Positions 1 to 7,731 of a stretch of 64,000 nucleotides of DNA are shown here, piece after piece; the first letter of the stretch is position 1; every line of letters starts with the position of its first letter. The DNA comes from an uncultured Acetatifactor sp. (GTDB taxonomy: Bacteria; Bacillota; Clostridia; Lachnospirales; Lachnospiraceae): assembly GCA_910577665.1 (NCBI GenBank), contig CAJTOJ010000014.1, forward strand, positions 1-64,000, read 5' to 3'. The notes under the pieces were generated by a model. The model saw only the letters and a program-made list of their open reading frames with translations. It searched no databases and had not been told where the DNA came from. A program made the translations under genes and the position numbers.

Positions 1-268
1 CCTGGTGCTGGAAGCGCGTGCGGAACCATTCCGCCAACTCCGAAGTCCTGCAGATCCACTCGCCCGGCCCCACCAGATAGGAGATGCCCTCTATCCGGCG
101 GTAGGAGGAGCGGAAGTTGGCATAGGAGCAGAGTGTCATGTAATAAAAAAGATAGGAGCTTCCGTTGGTACGGATGTCCCTATCTTCCATAAGGCTGCGG
201 AGGAACTCACGGTAGATGCGGCACCGTGGGTAGTCCACGATTTGTTTCACTTCTAATTGATAATCCAT
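1..268 (-). CDS. Mobile-element protein, N-terminal part (cut by window edge)
   Basis: The minus strand reads from ATG at 268 to the window edge without a stop (89 codons seen). AAGGAGA at 274-280 is a good ribosome site. The start reads MDYQLEVKQIVDYPRCRIYR and is followed by motifs such as SYLFYYMTLCSYAN and GPGEWICRTSELAEWF. From memory this resembles a conserved DNA-binding or replication-associated protein of Firmicutes integrative conjugative elements, where a winged-helix follows. That assignment is recall, not a search. Its position, about 270 bases inside a tRNA-based attachment site, fits a gene at the end of such an element. Function is not established; the C-terminal part lies outside the window. 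Confidence 0.6.
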   Translation of the reverse strand, partial: MDYQLEVKQIVDYPRCRIYREFLRSLMEDRDIRTNGSSYLFYYMTLCSYANFRSSYRRIEGISYLVGPGEWICRTSELAEWFRTRFQHQ

Positions 269-533
269 ATGTGTCTCCTTAAAATATCATGGCATTGAGA
301 GCTGAATTGTCTATTTGCTGTTTTGAAATCATGAAACTGGCATCCCTCCAACATCCTCCCTGCATCCCTCCAAATCTCCTCCAATCCGCATTTTTCGTCA
401 AACACAAGAACGTCAGAAAATCATTGCTTTTATGAGGGATATTTGCTAAAATTGCTGTAACAGCTTGCAAATTCGGGTTCGGTGTATTCGCCTTTATTCT
501 ATCGGAGTCAATATGATTCCAGTCATGTAACAT
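269..533. other. Element-terminal noncoding stretch with direct repeats
   Basis: No convincing gene. It lies between the first gene of the integrated element and its attachment site. A 12-base motif, GCATCCCTCCAA, occurs at 340-351 and again at 362-373, a 22-base period. Such repeats near the end of an integrating element may be recombinase arm sites, but that is inference. A minus-strand 84-codon frame here has no ribosome site and low-complexity content. Confidence 0.4.
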
Positions 534-587
534 GACTTAAAATCCCTCGGTGGCAACACCGTGCCGGTTCAAGTCCGGCCACCAGCA
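534..587 (+). other. tRNA-Leu(UAA) 3' fragment: attachment site of integrated element
   Basis: The sequence has the 3' part of a class II tRNA: anticodon loop CTTAAAA (anticodon TAA), descending anticodon stem TCCC, long variable arm CGGTGGCAACACCG, T-arm GCCGG-TTCAAGT-CCGGC and 3' end ACCAGCA. The upstream half is missing: the bases before the loop (CATGA) do not pair with TCCC, and no D-arm precedes. This is what tyrosine-recombinase elements leave when they insert at a tRNA 3' end: the intact tRNA lies at the far end, off the left edge, and a copy of the 3' end lies here. Confidence 0.8.
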
Positions 588-595
588 TTTCATAG

Positions 596-636
596 GAATC
601 CACAGTTTCAGCGGTATGCTGAGGTGGGTTCTTTTT
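596..636 (+). terminator. Terminator behind the tRNA-Leu fragment
   Basis: GAATCCAC pairs with GTGGGTTC around an inner CAGC-GGTAT-GCTG hairpin, followed by CTTTTTC. It probably is the original terminator of the tRNA-Leu gene before the element inserted. Confidence 0.65.
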
Positions 637-729
637 CATTGCCCCAAAACCCTGTAATCGCATTGGCGGAAGAAATCTTCTTGTTAAAGTCCATATGCGT
701 ATAGATGTTTGCGGCGGTAAAGATGTTGG

Positions 730-766
730 AAGGGTGCGGCAGAGAATGCCGCACCCTTAAATTTTT
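730..766 (+). terminator. Rho-independent terminator
   Basis: AAGGGTGCGGCA (730-741) pairs perfectly with TGCCGCACCCTT (747-758) around a five-base loop, followed by AAATTTTTG. It insulates the ABC operon from upstream transcription. Confidence 0.75.
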
Positions 767-843
767 GTATTTGCATTACTGTATGAATAGCCTCTTGCCA
801 TATATACTTCAAATAAATTCAAAGCCATAAGATGCTTCTTGTA

Positions 844-872
844 TTGACATTTCTCAGACCCTGTGCTAAACT
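844..872 (+). promoter_or_regulatory. Promoter of the ABC/SdpI-like operon
   Basis: TTGACA at 844-849, a 17-base spacer, and TAAACT at 867-872. The match to the vegetative consensus is strong and it sits about 50 bases upstream of the first gene. Confidence 0.7.
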
Positions 873-877
873 TTAAA

Positions 878-899
878 TAACCAATTAACAAAAAGGTTA
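878..899. promoter_or_regulatory. Possible operator (TAACC/GGTTA inverted repeat)
   Basis: TAACC (878-882) and GGTTA (895-899) form an inverted repeat just downstream of the -10 box. The same operon encodes an ArsR-type repressor, so autoregulation here is plausible but unproven. Confidence 0.3.
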
Positions 900-923
900 A
901 AAGCTATAAAGGGGGTGTTCTCT

Positions 924-1676
924 TTGTTAGAAGTGTCCGGCCTGTCTTTTCATTATCAACCGCATGTACCTGTGCTGACCGATCTTACTTTTTCCGTATT
1001 AGATGGAGAAACCGTTGGTCTGTTAGGGAAAAACGGAGTTGGGAAAACTACAACCTTAAAGCTGGTTCTGGGGTTACTACCGCTTGAAAAAGGTTCTATC
1101 TGCCTTGGCAACTACTCGCTGTATCTACATCCCATGCAATACAAGAAACAAATCAACTATGTTTCTGACAGCCACGATATATACAACAATCTTACGGGAA
1201 AGGAATATTTGAATTTTATAGCGGATATGTACGAAGTACCTTCTGAAACAAGAGGTAAAATTTATACTCCGCTGATAGAAGCGTTTCGGGTTGAAAAATA
1301 TCTGAATAACCCTATAAAAAAATTATCTCACGGGACAAAGCAAAAAATAGCTATTATGGCATCCCTGGTTAATGATCCCCTGCTTTGGGTGTTAGATGAG
1401 CCAATGACGGGACTGGATGTAGAAGCTGTTCGGGTCTTAAAGGAATTGATTAAATCCAGGACAGCCTACGGAAAATCTGTTCTGTTTTCATCTCACATAT
1501 TGGAAATTTGTGAGAATCTGTGTGATAAGATTGTCATCATGCAATCTGGAACGATTCAGAAAACAATCGAGCTTCGAAATACCCCCTCCTATATTTCTTT
1601 GGAGGATATTTATTTGGAGGTGGTTAATGATGTACCGATGGATAAAGATTTTTCAATTAAGCAAAACAATAAGTAA
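924..1676 (+). CDS. ABC transporter ATP-binding protein (peptide/antibiotic export type)
   Basis: ATPase of an exporter-type ABC system, acting at the inner face of the membrane with the permease encoded next. Walker A is GKNGVGKT (about residues 35-42), the signature is LSHGTKQK, Walker B is WVLDEPMTGLD, and the H-loop is SSH. About 250 residues, as usual for BcrA/CcmA-like ATPases. I chose TTG at 924 because AAAGGGGG (908-915) is correctly spaced from it; the GTG at 915 overlaps that site. The 3' end overlaps the permease start by about 50 bases, indicating coupled translation. Base composition is clearly more AT-rich than the region after 4.7 kb, which suggests transfer. Substrate is unknown. 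Confidence 0.85.
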   Translation: MLEVSGLSFHYQPHVPVLTDLTFSVLDGETVGLLGKNGVGKTTTLKLVLGLLPLEKGSICLGNYSLYLHPMQYKKQINYVSDSHDIYNNLTGKEYLNFIADMYEVPSETRGKIYTPLIEAFRVEKYLNNPIKKLSHGTKQKIAIMASLVNDPLLWVLDEPMTGLDVEAVRVLKELIKSRTAYGKSVLFSSHILEICENLCDKIVIMQSGTIQKTIELRNTPSYISLEDIYLEVVNDVPMDKDFSIKQNNK

Positions 1677-3267
1677 GATCAATTTCAGCTTTTTGAATTT
1701 TCGGTATAAGTTAAAAGAACGCCCTGATACTTACTTTATTGTGCTGGCTTGCTTTGTTTTAAGTATTATAGGCGTGTTCTATTACTACTATTTTCAAATG
1801 CTTGGACAGCTTTATGATGGACTTTCCGGGCTGGGGTTGGGAGCTTTTTTTTGTCGGCTTGCACTGTTTGCAGTGGCGATGATACTCTCGATAGTGAGCG
1901 CCTTCCTGCTCATAAATATTTTTTGCTTTTCAAAGGATATAGAACACTTGTTGCTATTTCCAGTGAAGCCATGCGATATTTTTACAAGTAAGTACATTAC
2001 AATAATCTTGTTTTGCTATGGGATTGAAATTTTATTGCTGCTTCCTGTGTGTATAATCCAAACACAATACAGGGGAGACATTTCTGTGATAATTACATAT
2101 ACCTCTGCGGCGGCGATACTTCCTCATATTGTTGTGTTCCCTTTGGCAGTTCTTGTGACAATATGCCTGAAAATTGCCATGCTTCTGAAACGTACGAGGG
2201 CAATGCTGGCAGTTACGGGAATCATGGTGTATTTTGTAGGCGCCGTGATCGGCGTTCTATTATCAAATGGGCAAATAGGCGCAGAACGAGACTTATTGAA
2301 CTGGATTAATGATTTTATTGTACCATTCCCGTTCTATAATCCGTATATCCGTTTTCATCCCGGATTAAAGCTATTCTGCATCATACTTGTCGCTGTGTTT
2401 ATCGGCGGATACTACTATTTAAGTGATCTTGTGATCGGAAAGACATATGCTGTTTACGATAAAGAGGGACGGATTCGCTCAAAGGCGATGAAATACAATT
2501 CATCGTCAAAGCTGAGAAGCTATTTTAAGAAAGAGTATCAAACTTTTTTCCGTAATCCGGTGTATGTCATAAACGGATTGTTTGGGATTTGTATTACCCC
2601 CTTTTTATTGCCGTTGTCTTTTCGGATCAGTACAGCCGCAGAGAGTATAGAACAAATAAGAGCCCTGGTATCAGCCCCGGAATTTTCCTTTTATGCGGTA
2701 CTGTTTGCGCTTGCGGTAATTGTACTTACATCCACAGTCAATGTAGTGGCTTCAAGTAGTTTTTCCAGGGAGGGGGCATGTTTTTGGATAGCGAAGATCA
2801 TTCCATATTCATTAAAGCAGCAGGCGTTTGTGAAAGCCCTGTTTTCTACAAGTATCTCGATTATGGGGATTATCATAAATTGCCTTATATTCAAGGGTTA
2901 TTTTAACTATGGTTTTATCCAGATTGGAGTAATCTCTTTCATCGGCATATTATTTGCAGCGTTATGGAACCTGATCGGAGTATTTATCGACATGAAACGT
3001 CCAAAATTGGAATGGACAAATGAAACAGAAGCAATCAAGCAAAATGTTAATGTGGTTTTGTCTGTTTTGCTTTGCATCGCAATTTCAACAGGGTATTTCT
3101 TTGCAGCAGCAAAAATGCTTCAGAACGGATTCACTGCCGGAGGCATTATAATCTTTCTATTGTGCAGTGTATGTATCCTGATTTTACTTGTGTGTAAAGG
3201 AATTGCATCGCATCAGAAGCGATCTTTCAAAATATGTCAGTCAAAAGGAGGAAGAAGCTATGAATAA
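1627..3267 (+). CDS. ABC transporter permease, large multi-span membrane protein
   Basis: About 546 residues with roughly a dozen hydrophobic segments, including FIVLACFVLSIIGVFYYYYF near the N-terminus and ALWNLIGVFIDM near the C-terminus. It is the likely membrane partner of the ATPase upstream. Large permeases of this form occur with BcrA-like ATPases in bacteriocin or antibiotic export and immunity operons. Start: tandem ATGs at 1627 and 1630 behind GGAGG (1616-1620). The open frame extends upstream to 1510 but only inside the ATPase gene. It overlaps the following small gene by 8 bases. No family-specific motif is visible, so substrate direction is inferred from the ATPase type. Confidence 0.75.
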   Translation: MMYRWIKIFQLSKTISKINFSFLNFRYKLKERPDTYFIVLACFVLSIIGVFYYYYFQMLGQLYDGLSGLGLGAFFCRLALFAVAMILSIVSAFLLINIFCFSKDIEHLLLFPVKPCDIFTSKYITIILFCYGIEILLLLPVCIIQTQYRGDISVIITYTSAAAILPHIVVFPLAVLVTICLKIAMLLKRTRAMLAVTGIMVYFVGAVIGVLLSNGQIGAERDLLNWINDFIVPFPFYNPYIRFHPGLKLFCIILVAVFIGGYYYLSDLVIGKTYAVYDKEGRIRSKAMKYNSSSKLRSYFKKEYQTFFRNPVYVINGLFGICITPFLLPLSFRISTAAESIEQIRALVSAPEFSFYAVLFALAVIVLTSTVNVVASSSFSREGACFWIAKIIPYSLKQQAFVKALFSTSISIMGIIINCLIFKGYFNYGFIQIGVISFIGILFAALWNLIGVFIDMKRPKLEWTNETEAIKQNVNVVLSVLLCIAISTGYFFAAAKMLQNGFTAGGIIIFLLCSVCILILLVCKGIASHQKRSFKICQSKGGRSYE

Positions 3268-3466
3268 GAAGAAAATGATCCCTGCGGTGTTATTGACCGG
3301 AACCTTTGTCATATTGTTTGCGGTAACATTTTTCCTTCCAGACCGGATACCATTCCATTTTGATGTGAATGGAAAAGCAGGCTGGTATGCAAGTAAATAT
3401 TTTGTCCTGCTGCTTACACCTGTTCCGTATTTGATTTACCATCAATTTACACACAAGAAAAAATGA
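3260..3466 (+). CDS. Small DUF1648-like membrane protein
   Basis: 68 residues. One hydrophobic span (VLLTGTFVILFAVTFF) is followed by the segment RIPFHFDVNGKAGWYASK, the hallmark of DUF1648, which is normally the N-terminal domain of SdpI-family immunity proteins. Here it stands alone and stops soon after a second hydrophobic stretch, so it is either a truncated SdpI relative or a dedicated small subunit. AAAGGAGG (3244-3251) precedes the ATG, which overlaps the permease stop. A full SdpI-like gene follows two genes later. Confidence 0.7.
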   Translation: MNKKKMIPAVLLTGTFVILFAVTFFLPDRIPFHFDVNGKAGWYASKYFVLLLTPVPYLIYHQFTHKKK

Positions 3467-3499
3467 GTACAGTATTATGCGGAAAGGAGATTTGTTTAG

Positions 3500-3799
3500 A
3501 TGACCACTGTATTCAAAGCTTTATCTGATGATACCAGACGACAGATCCTGAAACTGCTCGCAAATGGTGATATGACGGCGAAAGAAATTTCTGAAAATTT
3601 TACGATTTCCAAGCCTGCCATATCAAAGCACCTTGATATTTTGAAAGAAGCAAGGTTAGTGACAGGCGAACGGACGGGGATGTACGTCACTTATTCCCTT
3701 AATGCTTCTGTATTACAAACAACTTTAGGTGTATTTTTGGAGTTTTTTGATACAAATAAATTGAAAGGAAAAGAGGAAAACGAGAATGAAACCATATAG
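3500..3799 (+). CDS. ArsR-family transcriptional regulator (SdpR-like)
   Basis: 99 residues with a winged helix: ALSDDTRRQILKLL, then the recognition region ISKPAISKHLDILKEARLV, then the wing GMYVTYSLN. No cysteine metal site like CxCxxC is visible, so it is probably not a classical metal sensor. In Bacillus subtilis, SdpR of the same family is encoded with SdpI and represses the pair; this gene overlaps the SdpI-like gene by 14 bases, the same arrangement. It likely autoregulates the operon. Confidence 0.85.
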   Translation: MTTVFKALSDDTRRQILKLLANGDMTAKEISENFTISKPAISKHLDILKEARLVTGERTGMYVTYSLNASVLQTTLGVFLEFFDTNKLKGKEENENETI

Positions 3800-4406
3800 A
3801 AGTCTGAATATGATATTCTTGATTATATTCATTATAGGGACAGTCTTAAGTTTTAAATACTTTCCCAGCGAAATACCTTTGTTTATGCAAAGCCCTCCCC
3901 ATTGGGTTTTTATTGGGATTTGCTTTTTTATTTTGCTTGCGTTGGCTATCGCAGCCTTTTTTCCTCACAAAATCTCCAAAAACGGCAATGAAGTGAGAAA
4001 TGACATTACTCTGATTGTAATTAACCTTTTTGGACTTGGAATTTTCCTTTTCTATTTTGTCACGATAGCTAAGTATTGCGGTTTGCAAATGAATTACATG
4101 AAGGGGATTGTGCTTATCGTGGGGATCTTAATGGTATTAGTCGGAAATTTTTTACCGCAAATGCCTTACCACAGCCGGATTGGGTTTAAACTGCCCTGGG
4201 TTCTAAAAGATAAGATATGTTGGCAAAAAACACATAGATTTGCCGGGTACACGGCAATTCCTTTTGGGCTTATCCAGTGTTTGCTTGCTTTGCTTGTGCC
4301 AAACAATAATCTTGTATTTTTGCTGGGAATTGGTATTTGGATTATAATTGTGTGTTTTTATTCATTGATTATTTTTTATCAGAACAAAGGAGATTCTGGT
4401 AAATAA
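3786..4406 (+). CDS. SdpI-family membrane protein (toxin immunity / signal sensor)
   Basis: 206 residues with about six membrane spans. The C-terminal part carries the family pattern GNFLPQMPYHSRIGFKLPW and later KTHRFAG, as in SdpI. In B. subtilis, SdpI gives immunity to the SDP peptide toxin and sequesters SdpR at the membrane when toxin is bound. By analogy this protein may protect from a peptide toxin and control the ArsR repressor encoded by the overlapping gene upstream. No toxin gene (SdpC-like) is visible nearby, so immunity to a foreign toxin is the simplest reading. Confidence 0.8.
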   Translation: MKPYRSLNMIFLIIFIIGTVLSFKYFPSEIPLFMQSPPHWVFIGICFFILLALAIAAFFPHKISKNGNEVRNDITLIVINLFGLGIFLFYFVTIAKYCGLQMNYMKGIVLIVGILMVLVGNFLPQMPYHSRIGFKLPWVLKDKICWQKTHRFAGYTAIPFGLIQCLLALLVPNNNLVFLLGIGIWIIIVCFYSLIIFYQNKGDSGK

Positions 4407-4782
4407 AAGCCATCAGACAGTAGCGGTAAGTAATGATATATAGTCTGAAAAATCTTTTAATGTTACCGTTCGATATACCCAAAGAGAAAAACAGAACAAA
4501 AGAAAATTTCTATGAAAAACTTAACAACGAACTGTGAGGATGTCGCAAAGCCAAGCGGGCTTGCAGTTAGGATATTTTTTAAGGATGTGGCATCTGTGGC
4601 CATACCGGACAGGACCTGTAATATTAAGTTGTAAAAGGGACGGACTCAAGCTATAATGTATCATAGATGTTTTAGGGATACCGGCGCGGCAGAAAAACAG
4701 GCATGTTCTTCTGGAAAAGGCGGCTCTGCTGATGGCGCAGGTACCGGGCAGGGACAGCCGGGAACGGGAGGAAGCAGGCGGT
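4407..4782. other. Intergenic region at the AT-rich/GC-rich boundary
   Basis: No gene seen. Composition changes here from the AT-rich operon to the more GC-rich backbone. A weak stem (GCAAAGCC with GGGCTTGC) lies near 4549-4566, and a promoter at 4629-4657 serves the next gene. Confidence 0.45.
4629..4657 (+). promoter_or_regulatory. Promoter of the HipA-fold-like gene
   Basis: TTGTAA at 4629-4634, a 17-base spacer and a perfect TATAAT at 4652-4657. Confidence 0.6.
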
Positions 4783-5922
4783 ATGGAACAGACAAAGGCT
4801 TTCACGATCATGATGAAAGACAGGGAAGTGATGCGGGTGGATTTTGACACACTGACCTACGAAGTGATCCAGGAAAAATATCTGCCCTATCCTATCCGGG
4901 GCAGATTACAGACCATACCGCATCCTGGCCATATCCTGACGATGCAGGACATGACCAGGTCCATTCTGGCTGCCCGTAAAAATGAGGATGCAGTTGTAAG
5001 CTGGCTGGCGAACAGGGTGTTACTTCTAAGCCGGGCGAATGCAAAGTGGATTTATAATCTGTTTTGCTTTGAGCAGGTGGGAACAGATGAGCAGCGGGTA
5101 AAAATTGCCCTGGTCTGCAGGGCAGCCTCTGTATTGGATCCTTACTGGCTGAAATATGAAGAGGATGGGGATATTTCCTGGAGCAAGGTGGACGTAAAAC
5201 AAAACCCTCCCAATGAGATTGTGGCACAAGTAGCCCTGCATGGGAAATCCCTGACACTTCAAGGATCCTGTGTGACGCCGGAGCTGACGACCAATGGAGC
5301 GTATGCGAAGGCGTGGAGGAGACATGAGGACGGAACCCTGTGGCTTTACAAGCTGGGGGCAGATGGGAATACAGAATCCAGGATAGAAGTGATGTGCTCC
5401 GGACTGCTGGATAAGATGAATGTGGAGCATGTCCATTATGAGGCCGGGACAGATGAGGACAAATATGTCTGTATGTGTCCCTGCATGACCACACAGGAGA
5501 AGGCGGTGCTGACAGGGATGGAATTCTATTCCTACTGCAATGTGAATGGAATAGATCCGGATGCCAGAATGCTGGAGATAGACAGGGAAAGCATCTACAA
5601 AATGTGGATTGTGGACTTTCTGATCAGCAATCGTGACAGGCATGGGCAGAACTGGGGATTCTTCTATGATACAGAGACCATGGAGATTCTGGGGTGTCAT
5701 CCGCTGTTCGATCACAATAAGGCATTTGACATTGCCTTTATGCAGGACATGGATGCGCCATGCCAGTTCGGTGGCATGACCATGAAGCAGGCGGCCAGGA
5801 AGGCTATGGACCAGGTGGACTTTCATTTTACGGCATCGGTTACCAGAGAGGACTTCATCACCCAGAGGCAGTATGCCAGTTTTAAGAAGCGGGCGGAGTG
5901 GCTGGGGCTGAAGATGGAGTGA
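4783..5922 (+). CDS. HipA/PI-kinase-fold-like protein, unknown substrate
   Basis: 379 residues, no signal peptide or membrane span. The C-terminal half has SNRDRHGQNWGF (D285, N290) followed about 20 residues later by PLFDHNKAFD (D310). This order, DRHxxN then a D-containing loop, is that of the catalytic and Mg-binding loops in HipA-like and related atypical kinases. No glycine-rich N-terminal kinase lobe is evident and no HipB-like antitoxin gene adjoins, so a toxin role is not supported. ATG at 4783 is preferred (GGGAGGA at 4766-4772); an ATG at 4732 in frame lacks a good site. Many Lachnospiraceae carry similar unnamed proteins. The kinase assignment is inference from two motifs. Confidence 0.5.
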   Translation: MEQTKAFTIMMKDREVMRVDFDTLTYEVIQEKYLPYPIRGRLQTIPHPGHILTMQDMTRSILAARKNEDAVVSWLANRVLLLSRANAKWIYNLFCFEQVGTDEQRVKIALVCRAASVLDPYWLKYEEDGDISWSKVDVKQNPPNEIVAQVALHGKSLTLQGSCVTPELTTNGAYAKAWRRHEDGTLWLYKLGADGNTESRIEVMCSGLLDKMNVEHVHYEAGTDEDKYVCMCPCMTTQEKAVLTGMEFYSYCNVNGIDPDARMLEIDRESIYKMWIVDFLISNRDRHGQNWGFFYDTETMEILGCHPLFDHNKAFDIAFMQDMDAPCQFGGMTMKQAARKAMDQVDFHFTASVTREDFITQRQYASFKKRAEWLGLKME

Positions 5923-5986
5923 GCGGTTGGCAGGGTTTTCCAGAGGATGGCAGGAAACGCCGCCAGAAGCGGCAGGGAGGAGTAAC

Positions 5987-7642
5987 ATGTTAATCAGATT
6001 AGTAAGTTCCATGGAAAAAGTCTATCCGGAAAGGGAGCTGCAGGCCCGGGAGTATCCGGCCGGGCAGGCCTTCCAGGGGGAACGGTTGAATTTCCAGGTG
6101 GCATACCGGTGGGAAGGCTTTCCGGCCTGGGGACAGGCCCAGGTGGAGTCCGGGCTGGAAGGGGTTTCCCTGCGGCTGGTGGAGCTGGAACCTGGAGAGT
6201 ATGTATGCCCGGAAAACGGGGATGGCAATTACCAGAGGCGGCAGGCAGGGCTGTTTCCGGACATCCTGAAGCCCCTGGAAGGAGCGTTCAGAATGTACCC
6301 GTGGCAGTGGCGGACACTGTGGGTGTCCATAGACACCTGCGGGGAGATGCCGGGAGAATACCCGGTGACTGTGCAGATCCGTGTAGGGGATCGTGTTGTG
6401 GGGGAGGTATGCTTCCGGTTCCGTCTGCTGCCTGCCCGGCTGCCAGACCAGAAGCTGGTGTTCACCCAGTGGATGCACATGGACTGCATTGCCCAGTGGT
6501 ATGATGTGGAGGTGTTTTCTGAGAAGTGGTGGGAACTGGCAGAGCGGTATGTCCGCTTCGGTGCGGAGCATGGGATCAATATGCTGCTGACACCGCTTTT
6601 TACACCGCCCCTGGATACTCTGGAAGGAGGGGAACGGCTGACAGTGCAGCTGGTGGAGGTACGCCTGAAGAGGAGTGCCCTGGAAGGCGGCAGCGGGCCT
6701 GTCTGGGAATTTGGCTATGAAAAGCTGGACCGGTGGATTGCCATGTGTGAGCGCTGCGGCATCCGTTATCTGGAAGCCAGCCATCTGTTCACCCAGTGGG
6801 GAGCCGCACATGCCCCTAAAATCATGGCCCAGGTGGACGGCAGGACAGAGCAGGTCTTCGGCTGGGAGACGGATTCCCTGGGGAAAGAGTATGAAAGCTT
6901 CCTGCGTGCATTCCTGCCGGATCTTGCGGCATATTTGCGCAGCAGGGGACTGGAGGGGAAAGTTTTTTTCCATGTGTCGGATGAACCTTCCAGAGAGCAC
7001 CTGGAGCGCTATGGCAGGCTGTCCCGGCTGGTACAGGAGCTGACGCCGGGCTTCCCGAAGATGGATGCCCTGTCAGACTACGATTTTTACCAGGAAGGAC
7101 TGGTGGAGGTACCGGTCTGCGGTACCAGTTACATAGGGCCTTTTCTGGAACATGACCTGCCGCACCTGTGGGCATACTATTGCTGCAGCCAGGCAGTGGG
7201 GGTGAGCAACCGGTTCCTGGCCATGCCTGGCGCCAGGAACCGCTGTATCGGTCTACAGCTTTATCATGGGAAGATAGAGGGATTCCTGCACTGGGGGTAT
7301 AATTTCTGGATGAAACAGTTTGCAGCGGGAGCCATAGACCCATACCGTGTCAGCGATGCAGGGGGTGGCTTCCCGGCGGGGGATGCTTTCAGCGTGTATC
7401 CAGGGCCAGAAGGTCCTGTGGCATCTGTGGGGCTGGAGCTTTTCCAGGAGGCCCTACAGGATCTGCGGGTGTTGCAGTTTGCAGAATCCCTGTGTGGCAG
7501 GGATACAGTGGAAGCACTATATGCAAAGGTGGACTATAAAGACTTTGCGGTAAGTGCCAGAAAGCCAGAGGAAGTACTGACGCTGCGGCAGAGGGTGGAT
7601 GCACTGGTCTGTGACTGTCTGGGGCAGCAGGCAGGGCAGTAG
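5987..7642 (+). CDS. DUF4091 (GH123-like) glycoside hydrolase family protein
   Basis: 551 residues. An N-terminal beta-rich region (to about 160) is followed by a (beta/alpha)8-like region with FFHVSDEPSREHLERY, where D332-E333 correspond to the Asp-Glu catalytic pair of GH123 beta-N-acetylgalactosaminidases, which use the substrate acetamido group. The C-terminal region contains GLQLYHGKIEGFLHWGYNFW, typical of DUF4091. No signal peptide is seen, so it probably acts inside the cell on imported glycans. Start ATG 5987 follows GGGAGG at 5975-5980. It is likely co-transcribed with the gene 64 bases upstream. The actual sugar specificity is unknown. Confidence 0.75.
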   Translation: MLIRLVSSMEKVYPERELQAREYPAGQAFQGERLNFQVAYRWEGFPAWGQAQVESGLEGVSLRLVELEPGEYVCPENGDGNYQRRQAGLFPDILKPLEGAFRMYPWQWRTLWVSIDTCGEMPGEYPVTVQIRVGDRVVGEVCFRFRLLPARLPDQKLVFTQWMHMDCIAQWYDVEVFSEKWWELAERYVRFGAEHGINMLLTPLFTPPLDTLEGGERLTVQLVEVRLKRSALEGGSGPVWEFGYEKLDRWIAMCERCGIRYLEASHLFTQWGAAHAPKIMAQVDGRTEQVFGWETDSLGKEYESFLRAFLPDLAAYLRSRGLEGKVFFHVSDEPSREHLERYGRLSRLVQELTPGFPKMDALSDYDFYQEGLVEVPVCGTSYIGPFLEHDLPHLWAYYCCSQAVGVSNRFLAMPGARNRCIGLQLYHGKIEGFLHWGYNFWMKQFAAGAIDPYRVSDAGGGFPAGDAFSVYPGPEGPVASVGLELFQEALQDLRVLQFAESLCGRDTVEALYAKVDYKDFAVSARKPEEVLTLRQRVDALVCDCLGQQAGQ

Positions 7643-7731
7643 GCGGCTTTTAGCCAGAAGGACTGTGAAGCACCTGTGTCCGGAGTCTGTGCCTGTGGCA
7701 GACAGAGAAGAACCAGACAGAAGACACTCGC

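Larger units (their letters stand above)
588..914. other. Intergenic region between attachment site and ABC operon
   Basis: No gene seen. It contains the tRNA-derived terminator (596-636), a second strong hairpin (730-766) and the promoter of the downstream operon (844-872). The DNA becomes AT-rich toward the operon. Confidence 0.5.

Noticed and set aside
534..587. An intact tRNA-Leu gene
   Set aside because: There is no D-arm, acceptor 5' strand or 5' anticodon stem; only the 3' half is present.
1510..1626. Upstream extension of the permease frame
   Set aside because: It sits inside the ATPase gene; the ribosome site GGAGG at 1616-1620 points to ATG 1627 or 1630.
4783..5922. HipAB toxin-antitoxin pair
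   Set aside because: No HipB-like HTH gene is adjacent, and the kinase fold itself is only inferred.
5026..7000. Two minus-strand frames of about 330 codons
   Set aside because: They mirror the HipA-like and DUF4091 genes and show no domain or ribosome site.
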